Notes under the pieces: model-generated
Databases searched by the model: none
Seen by the model: only the letters and a program-made list of their open reading frames with translations
What the model was told of the DNA's origin: nothing
Shown here: positions 7,642 through 15,941 of the stretch, in pieces
How the letters are laid out: each line of letters opens with the position of its first letter
Position numbering within the stretch: the stretch's first letter is position 1
Program-made: the position numbers and the translations under genes
From: Corallococcus soli
GTDB lineage: Bacteria; Myxococcota; Myxococcia; Myxococcales; Myxococcaceae
Assembly: GCF_014930455.1 (NCBI RefSeq)
Contig: NZ_JAAIYO010000014.1
Span: 62,001-126,000, forward strand
Length of the DNA: 64,000 nt
Direction of reading: 5' to 3'

Positions 7642-9087
7642 TCACCGGACGCCGGACTCCACACCCGGGCGGTCGTCGAAGAGCTGCACCCAGCGCCCGT
7701 CGAACCCGCCGCTCTCCGGCAGGTACCACGCGCCGGGCAGCCAGAAGCCCTGCTCCACCCCGTCCGACGAATCCGTCGCGCCCGTGTGCACGAAGTAGTC
7801 GTGCTGCCGCCAGTACGCCCCCGGCGAAGCCGGGTCCCCGCTGGCGCTCGCGCGCGTCCGGCCGCGTGAGTCCACCACCGTGCTGGCCCAGGCGTTGTCG
7901 TGGAAGGCATTGGACCCGCCGCCGCCCGTGTCGGAGGCCTTCTCGTTGAGCTCGAACGTGCCGAAGAACCACTTCTTCGACGGGTAGCCCTCCCGGTCGT
8001 CCTCGTTCTCGACGTCGCGCGACTTCGTGAAGAAGCGCTGCAACCCCGGGCTCACCTCCGCCTGCCCCGCCTCGTTCAGGAGGGGGCTCTCCAGCAGGAA
8101 GGTCTCCGACTCCGTAGGCAGCCAGTGCGTCGCGTAGCCGCCCTGCTCCCAGTGCGTGGGCAGGATGTCCGCGATGTCCTGCAGCTCATACGTGACGCGC
8201 TTCACGGCGGGCCAGTTCGCGGAGCTGCCGTTGTCGTAGCGGCTGGCCAGCGCGTCCGCCGTCGCGTAGCGCACCGGCTGCGCGTTGAAGGTCGCCACCG
8301 CCGCCGCGTCGTCCTCCGGCACGAACGCGAAGTGCAGCTTCTTGCGGCCGTCGTCGTTGTTCACGTCCGCCTCCGCCTTCCCGCCCGACGCCATCCGGCC
8401 CGCGAAGAAGGAGAACGGCTCCGTGACGAAGCGCAGCTCCTGCCCGTGCGCCGCCAGCAGCTTGTCGGACCACTCCGCCTGCCAGATGAGCAGGTGGCTG
8501 CCCGTGGCCGTCTGCATGAACTGGAGGTCCGTGTTGCCCTGCCGGCGCACCACGTTGCGCTTGTGCTGCGTCACCACCGCGTACGCCACGGACTCCCCGC
8601 TGCCCGGGTCGCCCACCACGTTCTTCACCTGCAACTCCACCCGCTCCCAGTCGTGGAGCTGGTAGTCGCCCGCCGCGTTCTTATCCAGCGCGTGATACAG
8701 GTGATACACGAGGACGAGGTGCTTCCCGCCGTCCATGTATTCGACGAGCGACGTGTACAGCGTCGGCCGGATGCGCCACCTGTCAAAGGAGCTCGGCCCC
8801 GTGCGCGACGCGTCCACGTACTGGGGGATCTGCTTCCAGTGCAGCTTGTTGTTGGAGAAGTCGCCGTCCTGGTCGAAGTCGAAGTTCGTCAGCCAGTCGT
8901 AGCCGTGGCGGCCGTCGTTCGCGTTCGCGCGCTTGAAGATGACCGGCGCGTAGTAGCGCAGGAACGCCTGGCGCTGCGACTTCGTCAGCGACCACGCCTG
9001 CGCCCGCGCCGGGGCCGGCCAGCACAGGCCCGTCACCAGCACCGCCAGGACGACGAGGGGTCCAATCCGCTTCGAGAGTGGGGTCAT
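7642..9087 (-). CDS. Secreted hypothetical protein, 481 aa
   Basis: The N-terminus has a clear Sec signal peptide (KRIGPLVVLAVLVTGLCW followed by APARAQA, cleavage near residue 30). The mature protein contains LRYYAPVIFKRA, a Ca-binding-like stretch DFDQDGDFSNNK and HDWERVELQV. The HDWE core recalls NPP1/Vps62-type proteins, but the canonical GHRHDWE heptapeptide is absent, so I do not assign that family. No membrane anchor or C-terminal sorting tail is visible. No ribosome-binding site is obvious before the ATG. It follows slt on the same strand, with a hairpin in the gap that probably separates the transcripts. Confidence 0.85.
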   Translation of the reverse strand: MTPLSKRIGPLVVLAVLVTGLCWPAPARAQAWSLTKSQRQAFLRYYAPVIFKRANANDGRHGYDWLTNFDFDQDGDFSNNKLHWKQIPQYVDASRTGPSSFDRWRIRPTLYTSLVEYMDGGKHLVLVYHLYHALDKNAAGDYQLHDWERVELQVKNVVGDPGSGESVAYAVVTQHKRNVVRRQGNTDLQFMQTATGSHLLIWQAEWSDKLLAAHGQELRFVTEPFSFFAGRMASGGKAEADVNNDDGRKKLHFAFVPEDDAAAVATFNAQPVRYATADALASRYDNGSSANWPAVKRVTYELQDIADILPTHWEQGGYATHWLPTESETFLLESPLLNEAGQAEVSPGLQRFFTKSRDVENEDDREGYPSKKWFFGTFELNEKASDTGGGGSNAFHDNAWASTVVDSRGRTRASASGDPASPGAYWRQHDYFVHTGATDSSDGVEQGFWLPGAWYLPESGGFDGRWVQLFDDRPGVESGVR

Positions 9088-9137
9088 GGGCGGCCGAGGA
9101 AATCACGGCCCGCCCTCCCCCTCCATGCTGGAAACAC

Positions 9138-9161
9138 GAATTCAGGCTTCAGCCTGGATTC
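9138..9161 (-). terminator. Hairpin downstream of the lytic transglycosylase gene
   Basis: Arms GAATTCAGGCT / AGCCTGGATTC pair over 10 of 11 positions with a 2-nt centre. It lies 5 nt past the slt stop and is followed on the minus strand by a short GTGTTTCC. This fits a weak intrinsic terminator between slt and the secreted-protein gene. Confidence 0.6.
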
Positions 9162-9166
9162 CGCAG

Positions 9167-11698
9167 CTAACGCGATGCGCTGGGCATCACCGGCACCTTG
9201 GGCACGCGGCCGTAGAGGAGCTGGTAGGTGTTGTACGAGCGCAGCACGCGCTTGATGTAGCCGCGCGTCTCCGCGATGGGGATCTCCTCCACCCACGCGT
9301 CCAGCGCCAGGTCGGGCTTCGCCCCGCGCCACCGGTTCACCGCGCCGGAGCCGGCGTTGTAGCTGCCCACCGCGTAGGGCGTGTGGCCCTTGAACTGCTT
9401 GATCAGCCCGCCGAGGTAGTGCGCGCCGAAGCGGATGTTCAGCTCCGGCTGGAGCAGCGACTCCACCTTGAAGTTCTTCACCTTCAGCTCGCGCGCCACG
9501 CCCTTCGCCGTCGCGGGCATCAGCTGGGTGAGGCCCAGCGCGCCGGCCCAGGACAGGGCCTTGGGATCCAACGCGCTCTCCTCGCGCATCAGCGCCTGGA
9601 GCAGGTCCGGCTCCACGCCCGCGGGCGCGGTGTGCTTCTCGATGAGGTCGCGGAAGGCGTTGGGATAGGCCACCTCCCACACCGGCCGCGTCTGCGCGGT
9701 GATGCGCCCGCTCAGGTCCTTGCGCAGCGCGAGCCGCGCGATGGCGTGCGCCGCCCGCGCGTCCCCGGACTGGGACAGCACCATCACCAGCAGGCGCATG
9801 GCCTCCGGCGGCTGGTTGGAGCGGTTGACGAGCATCAGCTCCGACGGCACCGAGTCCGGGAAGCCCAGCCGCAAGAGCTCCACGCCCGCGCGGAAGTGCG
9901 GATCATCCCCCATGGGCCCGGCGAACATCGGCCAGGGGCTGGCGGCCTCCGGCACGTCGAAGATGGACGCGGACACGCCCTCCAGCCGGGGCTTGTCCAG
10001 CTCCCCCAGCTTCGCGCGCGCCATCAGCCCGTAGTACGTGGCCGGGTGCTCGACCGCGAGCTTCTCCATCAGCTCCGCGGCGCCCTGGATGTTGCCGCGC
10101 TCCTCCAGCGTGCGGGCCCGCCAGTACCGCGCGCGCTCCACGTCGTAGGACTCGTCCGCGTTGGCGAACTGCGCCTCGATGCGGTCCAGGAAGGAGAAGC
10201 CCCCGTCCTCCGCCTTCGACGTGCGCGCCACCCAGAACGCCTTGAACAGCGCCTCGCCCAGGAAGTCGCCCTTCGGGTACAGCCGCGCCAGCTCGTCCAG
10301 CCGCGCCATGGCCTCCTTGGGGCGGGACGTCTTCACGTACAGGTCCGCCGCGTAGAAGAGCGCGTCGTCCGCGAACGAGTGGTCCGGGAACTCGCGCGCC
10401 AGCCGCTCGTAGGTGTCCGTGCCGCGCGCCTGGTCCACGATGGAGCGCGACGAGCCCAGCACGTACAGCGCGCGCGCCAGCAGGTCCCGGTCCTTGCACT
10501 GCTCCACCACGGGCGTCAGCACCTGGATGGCCCGCGTGTGCTGGCGCTCCTTGCGCTGCCCCTTGCCGAAGGCGAAGTGCGCCTTGCACGCCAGCGCGTC
10601 CGGCAGCTTCAGCGACGGCAGCAGCGGCTCCAATATCGTCAGGCCCTGCTTGTTGCGGTGCGCTTCGATGAGCGCCTCCGCGCGGCCCACCTTCGCCTCC
10701 AGCGGCGGCGTCTGTCCCTTGAGGCGCTTCTCCACCTGCTTGACGATGGGCGACAGGGGCTGGCTGGCCCACAGGCGCCACAGCGCGGCGCGCTCCGCGG
10801 CGCGGTCCTTCTTCTCCACCGCGAGGTCCGCCGTGGCGATGAGCGCCTCCGCCCCCACGTTGCGGCCCCAGCCCGTCATGGCGCGCAGGGTGAGCGGCGT
10901 CAGCGCCGCCATGGCGCCGTCGTAGTCCTTCTTCTTGCGCAGCACGCGCGCCAGGCCCAGGCGCGCGTCCACGTACATCCGCGAGTCCTGCGGCACCTGC
11001 TCGAAGCTGGCCGCCGCGTCGTCCAGCCGGCCCTGGGACTCCAGCGCCACGCCCGCGTGCGTGAGGCAGCGGTCCTTCAGCGCCGGGTAGTCGTTGGCCA
11101 GCGCCGCCATCTCCGTGGCCGCGGCCTTGTCGTCCCCGGCGCGCACCGCCGACAGCGCGCGCAGGTAGCGCACCGGCGGGCTGTCACCCTCGCCCTCCAG
11201 CAGCGTGCGGGCCTTCGTGTACTGGCCCTTGTCGAACGCGTCCTTCGCGTCCTTCTTCTTGCCTTCGCCGAAGTACGGCGTCAGGTCCTCCAGCCCGTAG
11301 CGGCGGCCCCGGTGCACCACCGGCGTGGGCGGCGCGAGCCCGGGGAACGCCGGGTTGAGCACCTGCACGTAGCCGCCCGGCAGGGGGGCCTTGTCCGCGT
11401 CCGGCGGCGGCGTGAGCTGCGCCTCCGACGGCGCGCTGTCCGTGCGCGTCGTGGGGGCCTGATCCGTGTCCTCCGTGGACGCCGCGCCCGCGAGCCCGCT
11501 GGACCCCGGAGCCTGGGACGGCGCCGGAGCCGACGCCGGAGCCCCAGTGGGCGCCGGCGCGACCGCGGGCGTCCGCGTCACGGCGGCGGGGGCCTGCGGC
11601 GTGGCGGCCGGCGCGTCCGGGGGGGTGGAGACGGGAGCCTGGGCGGACAGGAGGGCCGCGGAGGCGAGGAGGGCGAGATGCTGGAGGGAAACTTTCAT
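9167..11698 (-). CDS. Soluble lytic murein transglycosylase (Slt70-like) with TPR region
   Basis: 843 aa, starting at MKVSLQHLALLASAALLSAQA, a signal peptide for export to the periplasm. Residues about 30-130 are low-complexity Ala/Pro. A long helical TPR/superhelical domain follows (VRYLRALSAVRAG to about residue 640). The C-terminal catalytic SLT domain carries the catalytic Glu in EESALDP (E707), GALGLTQLMPATA and NIRFGAHYLG, then AVGSYNAGSGAVNRW. The enzyme cleaves the MurNAc-GlcNAc bond to produce 1,6-anhydroMurNAc and recycles or remodels peptidoglycan. The length is greater than E. coli Slt70 because of the Ala/Pro linker. It is divergent from a histidine kinase gene across 110 nt. Confidence 0.95.
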   Translation of the reverse strand: MKVSLQHLALLASAALLSAQAPVSTPPDAPAATPQAPAAVTRTPAVAPAPTGAPASAPAPSQAPGSSGLAGAASTEDTDQAPTTRTDSAPSEAQLTPPPDADKAPLPGGYVQVLNPAFPGLAPPTPVVHRGRRYGLEDLTPYFGEGKKKDAKDAFDKGQYTKARTLLEGEGDSPPVRYLRALSAVRAGDDKAAATEMAALANDYPALKDRCLTHAGVALESQGRLDDAAASFEQVPQDSRMYVDARLGLARVLRKKKDYDGAMAALTPLTLRAMTGWGRNVGAEALIATADLAVEKKDRAAERAALWRLWASQPLSPIVKQVEKRLKGQTPPLEAKVGRAEALIEAHRNKQGLTILEPLLPSLKLPDALACKAHFAFGKGQRKERQHTRAIQVLTPVVEQCKDRDLLARALYVLGSSRSIVDQARGTDTYERLAREFPDHSFADDALFYAADLYVKTSRPKEAMARLDELARLYPKGDFLGEALFKAFWVARTSKAEDGGFSFLDRIEAQFANADESYDVERARYWRARTLEERGNIQGAAELMEKLAVEHPATYYGLMARAKLGELDKPRLEGVSASIFDVPEAASPWPMFAGPMGDDPHFRAGVELLRLGFPDSVPSELMLVNRSNQPPEAMRLLVMVLSQSGDARAAHAIARLALRKDLSGRITAQTRPVWEVAYPNAFRDLIEKHTAPAGVEPDLLQALMREESALDPKALSWAGALGLTQLMPATAKGVARELKVKNFKVESLLQPELNIRFGAHYLGGLIKQFKGHTPYAVGSYNAGSGAVNRWRGAKPDLALDAWVEEIPIAETRGYIKRVLRSYNTYQLLYGRVPKVPVMPSASR

Positions 11699-11762
11699 TC
11701 GCGGGGGCCTCGGGGACCCTGGGAGATGCGCTCGGGCACGCCCGAGGACAACTGGGGGCACC

Positions 11763-11796
11763 TGGAAAATTTCCAGCCCCCGTCAGAGGTTAGACT
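11763..11796 (+). promoter_or_regulatory. Divergent control region: palindrome and -10-like hexamer
   Basis: TGGAAAATTTCCA (11763-11775) is a perfect palindrome with 6-bp arms in an otherwise GC-rich gap between slt and the histidine kinase gene. TAGACT (11791-11796) is 12 nt before the kinase ATG and fits a -10 element. The palindrome sits where a -35 or operator would be. No Shine-Dalgarno sequence precedes the ATG. Confidence 0.45.
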
Positions 11797-11808
11797 GTCC
11801 GCCTGCAC

Positions 11809-14046
11809 ATGGATATCCGCACACAGAGCGCCCTGCTTGCTTCCATCATCGGTCTGGCGCTGGGCGTGTCCATGTTGTTGCGCCCCGGGCGTCCACGGGT
11901 GCTCACCCTCTACTCCGTCTTCACGCTGACGGTCGCCGGGTACTACCTCAGTCTCTTCTTCCACAGCATCTTTCCCTCCCAGGACTACCCCTGGGTGTCG
12001 CGCATCGCACTCGGCTCCACGGTGCTCGTCGTCTCCCTGGTCCCCGGGGCGGCGGTCTCCTTCTTCCTGGAGTTCCTGGGCGTCAGCAAAGGGACCCATC
12101 TGGTCGGTCGGCGGCTCGCCCTCCTGTCCGCCGTGCTGGGGCTCACCGTCGCCGTCACCCCCCTGGCGGACAACGCCTGGGCGCGGGTGGCGATGGGGGT
12201 GTGGGTGCTGGGCGCGCTGGGCACCTCCGTGTCCCTGCTGGTCCACCGGGTGCGCACCACGGAGTCCCGCATCGAGCAGTTCCGGCTGGCGTACCTGGCC
12301 ATCGGCGCGGGCGCGGCGGTGCTGTTCTCCGGCCTGGACTACCTGAGCCGCTACGACATCCCCTTCCCCACGCTGGGCCCCGTCTTCGCGACGCTCTACC
12401 TGTTCTTCCTCGCGCAGACGCTCCTGCGGCTGCGGCTGATGGACCTGCACGAGCTGCTGGGGAAGATCGCCTCGCAGACGGTGCTGGCCGTCATCCTGGC
12501 CGCGGTCTTCACGGTGCTCACCGCGTGGGTGGACGAGAACACGTCGCTGTTCGTCTTCAACACGGTGGTGGCCGCGTTCGTCATCCTCATCCTGTTGGAC
12601 CCCCTGCGCACCAAGGTGGAGGAGATGGTGGTGCGCATCTTCTTCCGTGAACGCTTCGCGCTGCTGGGCACGCTGGGCGCCCTGCGCGTGCGGATGACCG
12701 CGGTCATCGAAATCTCCGAGCTGGCGCGCGTGGTGCTGGACGCGCTGCACGAGACGGGGCGCGTGACGCACGCGTCGGTGTACCTGATGGCGGAGGACCG
12801 GCCCGGCTACCGGCTGCTGGACTCGCGCGGCCCGCTGCCGGTGCCGCTGCTGGACACGGCGGCGGCGCGCGGCGTGCTGTTCGCGGTGGCCAGCGGCCAG
12901 AAGGCGGTGCTGCTGGAGAACGTGGAGCGGCGCATCTCCGTGATGCGGGTGCAGGCGGTGGAGGGCAAGCGCTTCCGGGACGAGCTGAAGCGGCTGAACG
13001 ACACGCGCGCGGCGCTGCTCCAGATGCGGGCGGGCATCAGCGTGCCGCTGATGAGCAATGATCGGGTCATCGGCTTCCTGAACCTCTGGGATGAGCGGGT
13101 GCCGGAGGCGTACGCGTCCGACGAGATCGCCCTCATCCTGGAGGTCTCCGAGCGGATGGCCACGGTGCTGGAGAACTCCAAGCTGTACGAGAAGATCCGC
13201 GAGCGCGACCGCCTGGCCGCGCTGGGTGAGATGGCGGCGGGCCTGGCGCACGAAATCCGCAACCCGCTGGGCGCCATCAAGGGCGCCGCGCAGTGCCTGG
13301 ACCCCAAGAAGCTGCCGGGCGAGGACGGCGAGTTCCTGGACGTCATCGTCGAGGAGGTCAACCGCCTCAACGGCGTGGTGACGGCGTTCCTGGACTACTC
13401 GCGGCCGCTCAAGCAGAGCTTCGGGCCCACCGACCTCAACGAGGTGGTGACGCGCACCATGCGGCTCATCCAGAACGACATGCCGGCCACGGCGGAGCTG
13501 GCGGTGGAGCTGGACCTGCGGCTGCCGCGCGCGGACGGTGACGCGGAGCAGCTCAAGCAGGTGCTCATCAACCTGGTGCAGAACGCGGTGCAGGCAATGG
13601 GCAACCAGAAGGGCTGCATCACGGTGCGCACGGAGAAGCCGGAGCGCTTCGGCGACCTGCGCAGCGCGGGCGGCGAGTTCGTGGAGGTGCGTGTCTCCGA
13701 CAACGGCCCGGGCATCCCGTTGGATCAACAGCCGCACATCTTCGTGCCCTTCTTCACGACGAAGCAGAAGGGCACGGGGCTGGGGCTCGCCATCTGCCAG
13801 CGCATCGTGAAGAACCACGGCGGCACCATCAGCGTGCAGAGCAAGGTGGGCGAAGGCACCGCCTTCATCATCCGGCTGCCGGCGCTCCCCACGGAGCAGG
13901 CGGACGGCGCGCTCCCGGAGGGCACCCCGGCGCCCCCCACCCGCCCCTCCCAGTCCCTGGCCGTCCCGGAAGAACTGCGCGAGCCCGCCCTCGCGAAGCC
14001 GCCCGAGCCCCGGACGAAGCGCGACAAGCGCCGCCGCGCGGGCTGA
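11809..14046 (+). CDS. Membrane-bound sensor histidine kinase with multi-TM N-terminus and GAF-like domain
   Basis: 745 aa. The N-terminal 270 residues form about eight hydrophobic helices, with no periplasmic sensor loop of note. A GAF-like segment follows (about 290-455), with VSVYL-type strands and VPLMSNDRVIGFLNLWD. The HisKA dimerisation domain has LAHEIRNPLGAIKGA with phosphoacceptor His481. The HATPase has N box INLVQNAVQAMGN, G1 VSDNGPGIP and G2 GTGLGLAICQRIVKNHGG. The tail is a Pro/Lys-rich extension. The layout of 8 TM, GAF and kinase resembles PrsK-type kinases of exosortase systems, which is architecture only. No response regulator is adjacent. It is probably expressed from a leaderless or near-leaderless transcript. 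Confidence 0.95.
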   Translation: MDIRTQSALLASIIGLALGVSMLLRPGRPRVLTLYSVFTLTVAGYYLSLFFHSIFPSQDYPWVSRIALGSTVLVVSLVPGAAVSFFLEFLGVSKGTHLVGRRLALLSAVLGLTVAVTPLADNAWARVAMGVWVLGALGTSVSLLVHRVRTTESRIEQFRLAYLAIGAGAAVLFSGLDYLSRYDIPFPTLGPVFATLYLFFLAQTLLRLRLMDLHELLGKIASQTVLAVILAAVFTVLTAWVDENTSLFVFNTVVAAFVILILLDPLRTKVEEMVVRIFFRERFALLGTLGALRVRMTAVIEISELARVVLDALHETGRVTHASVYLMAEDRPGYRLLDSRGPLPVPLLDTAAARGVLFAVASGQKAVLLENVERRISVMRVQAVEGKRFRDELKRLNDTRAALLQMRAGISVPLMSNDRVIGFLNLWDERVPEAYASDEIALILEVSERMATVLENSKLYEKIRERDRLAALGEMAAGLAHEIRNPLGAIKGAAQCLDPKKLPGEDGEFLDVIVEEVNRLNGVVTAFLDYSRPLKQSFGPTDLNEVVTRTMRLIQNDMPATAELAVELDLRLPRADGDAEQLKQVLINLVQNAVQAMGNQKGCITVRTEKPERFGDLRSAGGEFVEVRVSDNGPGIPLDQQPHIFVPFFTTKQKGTGLGLAICQRIVKNHGGTISVQSKVGEGTAFIIRLPALPTEQADGALPEGTPAPPTRPSQSLAVPEELREPALAKPPEPRTKRDKRRRAG

Positions 14047-14092
14047 AGCACGGGGCGTGACTCGGGGGGTCCCGCTTCCGGGAAAGACCCGC

Positions 14093-14098
14093 TAGGCT
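14093..14098 (+). promoter_or_regulatory. -10-like hexamer TAGGCT before zinc-ribbon gene
   Basis: TAGGCT lies 9 nt before the ATG at 14108 and there is no Shine-Dalgarno sequence. It is one of six start sites in the window with this arrangement, suggestive of a very short or absent leader. No convincing -35 was found. Confidence 0.3.
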
Positions 14099-14107
14099 GG
14101 TGACCCC

Positions 14108-14830
14108 ATGCAGCCGAGTGCCTGTCCCTACTGCCAGACGACGATGCGCAACACCTACGCCCGGGGCCTGACGCGGGACGAGTGTGGTGCGTGCGGAGCC
14201 GGCTGGTTCGACGCGGAGCTGCTGGGCAAGGTCGTCACCGGCCCGGTGATGGACGCCGTGTTCGAGCAGGCGAAGGGCAAGCCCGGACGGTGCAGGGGCT
14301 GTGAAGCGTCGCTCCAGTACGTCCCCGGCTGTCCTTCGTGCGGAAGCCGGGCGCCCACCTGTCCCGGGTGTGGCGGCGCGCCCCTGCCGGCGGTGGAGCT
14401 GAAGGGGCTGCCGGTGGACGTCTGCGGGAAGTGCCGGGGCGTGGCGATGGGCCGCGAAGAGGTGGCCCGGCTCCAGCAGCCGACGGCGCCGCAGCCCCGT
14501 CCGCCGGAAGAGCCCGCGCCGGAGATCCAGGCCGCTGACTTCGAGCATGAGTACGTCCCCGCGCCCCCGAGCATGAGCCTGCGGCCCAGGGTGATGCTGG
14601 GCGACGAGCCGGCGTGCACGACCTGTGGGCGACGGTTGGAGCCGCGCTACGGGTTCGTCTGGGAGGAGCGGCTGTTCTGCGGAAGCTGCGCCCCGGAGGG
14701 CTCCGTGCCCTACTCCGACGAGCTGACGAAGGCGCGCCCCAGCGAGTCCTCCGGCCGCCGGGCGCAGTACCTGAACACCGGCGCCACCGAGTCCGCCGTG
14801 GTGTGGTTGCTGTCGAAGCTCTTCAAGTAG
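14108..14830 (+). CDS. Multi-zinc-ribbon protein (zf-TFIIB-like)
   Basis: 240 aa rich in paired cysteines: CPYC and CGAC (about residues 7-36), CRGC (63-66), CPSC and CPGC (77-91), CGKC (107-110), then CTTC and CGSC near the C-terminus. The first pair followed by GAGWFDAELLGKVV matches the zf-TFIIB (DUF-type) domain of small bacterial zinc ribbons, and a second copy (DVCGKCRGVAMGREEVARL) follows. No catalytic domain is visible, so it is probably a zinc-dependent protein- or nucleic-acid-binding adaptor. It follows the histidine kinase by 61 nt on the same strand but may have its own promoter. Confidence 0.85.
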   Translation: MQPSACPYCQTTMRNTYARGLTRDECGACGAGWFDAELLGKVVTGPVMDAVFEQAKGKPGRCRGCEASLQYVPGCPSCGSRAPTCPGCGGAPLPAVELKGLPVDVCGKCRGVAMGREEVARLQQPTAPQPRPPEEPAPEIQAADFEHEYVPAPPSMSLRPRVMLGDEPACTTCGRRLEPRYGFVWEERLFCGSCAPEGSVPYSDELTKARPSESSGRRAQYLNTGATESAVVWLLSKLFK

Positions 14831-14966
14831 CCCCGCGCAGGCTGGGCGTGACAGCCTGTCATCCCGCCATTCACGAAGCCTGACAAGGCGTCCGCCCAAG
14901 GGCTGAGCCGGAGCCGCCCCCCCGTCGTGCGCGCGTGCGCCAGGGCCCCTGGCCCTCGTCTTGCTC

Positions 14967-14995
14967 AAGCCTCCCGCGCTTCGCCAGGGAGGCTT
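14967..14995 (+). promoter_or_regulatory. Perfect 9-bp hairpin enclosing the ribosome-binding site of the GspC-like gene
   Basis: AAGCCTCCC (14967-14975) and GGGAGGCTT (14987-14995) form a perfect 9-bp stem with an 11-nt loop. The right arm contains AGGGAGG, the Shine-Dalgarno sequence of the GTG at 14998. Folding would hide the site. It may alternatively or additionally act as an intrinsic terminator for the upstream gene, since a short TTT follows. Confidence 0.6.
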
Positions 14996-14997
14996 TC

Positions 14998-15897
14998 GTG
15001 ACCATTGGAATGCGCAGGTCCGTACAGGGCGGCTTTGCCTTGCTTTTGTCTTCGTGTGCGCTGACCACGGCGCTCATCGTGAATCAGGTGTTCGGCGGAC
15101 TCCTGATGACAACGATTCAGGACTGGGACCTCACGGCACCCGCACGCTTGAGCATGTCGTCCGGGCCCCTGCTGGATGCACCCCTCCTTGCGCGGCTCAC
15201 CGGCGTGTCCCTGCCTCGGGAGGATTCTTCGACTCTGACTCCGGGGAAGGTGGAACCGGCAGGCCCTGACATCCCGAGGAGCACGTTGCCGCTGCGGCTG
15301 CTCGGGACGCTGGTGGCGCAGGACCCGCGTTGGTCCATGGCCTCCATCCAGGAGCTTTCAGGGAGTGTCGCGCGGAGCCTGATGGTCAGTGATGCGCTCC
15401 CGGGCGCCCGGGTCTTCGCCATCGAACGGGAGCGCATCCTGCTCGTCGTCGATGGGCGGCTTGAGTACATCGACGGCGCTTCCCTGCCCGGCGCGACGCC
15501 CACGCCGGTGAACATCCATACCGGCGCCGCGACGCCGGGGAGCTCCACCCTGGGCAAGGGCATCCGTGCCACGGGCGAGCACTCCCTCGTCATCCCCCGC
15601 GAGGACGTCACCGAAGCGCTCACGCACTTGAATGAACTGGCGATGGAGGCCCGCGTGGTCCCCGCCTTCAAGGAGGGCCGCCCCGTGGGCTTCAAGCTGT
15701 TCTCCATCAAGGACGGTTCGCTCTACTCGCGACTGGGGATGCGCAACGGAGACGTGCTCCAGCGCATCAACGGGCTGAACCTGGACGGCCCGGACAAGGC
15801 CCTGGAAGCCTTCACGCGCCTGCGGGATGCCCGGCGCATCGAGCTTCAGATTGAACGCGGTGGCGCGCCGGTCCAGAAGACCTTCGACGTCCAGTAG
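14998..15897 (+). CDS. Type II secretion GspC-like protein with PDZ domain
   Basis: 299 aa from GTG 14998, chosen because AGGGAGG sits 5 nt upstream; an ATG at 15010 lacks a site. A single N-terminal membrane segment (GGFALLLSSCALTTALIVNQVF) is followed by a GspC homology region: LPLRLLGTLVAQDPRWSMAS, then IERERILLVVDGRLEYI. After a linker the C-terminal PDZ domain includes VGFKLFSIKDGSLYSRLGM, RNGDVLQRINGLNLD and IELQIERGG. In type II secretion GspC links the outer-membrane secretin to the inner-membrane platform and helps select substrates. None of the other gsp genes is here, so this is an orphan copy that may belong to a system encoded elsewhere or have been repurposed. Confidence 0.85.
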   Translation: MTIGMRRSVQGGFALLLSSCALTTALIVNQVFGGLLMTTIQDWDLTAPARLSMSSGPLLDAPLLARLTGVSLPREDSSTLTPGKVEPAGPDIPRSTLPLRLLGTLVAQDPRWSMASIQELSGSVARSLMVSDALPGARVFAIERERILLVVDGRLEYIDGASLPGATPTPVNIHTGAATPGSSTLGKGIRATGEHSLVIPREDVTEALTHLNELAMEARVVPAFKEGRPVGFKLFSIKDGSLYSRLGMRNGDVLQRINGLNLDGPDKALEAFTRLRDARRIELQIERGGAPVQKTFDVQ

Positions 15898-15941
15898 CCC
15901 AAGCCGCCCCGGCCATGTCCCCAGGTCCCTGGAGCCGGCGC

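Noticed and set aside
7642-9087. NPP1 necrosis-inducing toxin assignment from the HDWE core
   Set aside because: The full GHRHDWE motif is absent and the length and surrounding sequence do not match.
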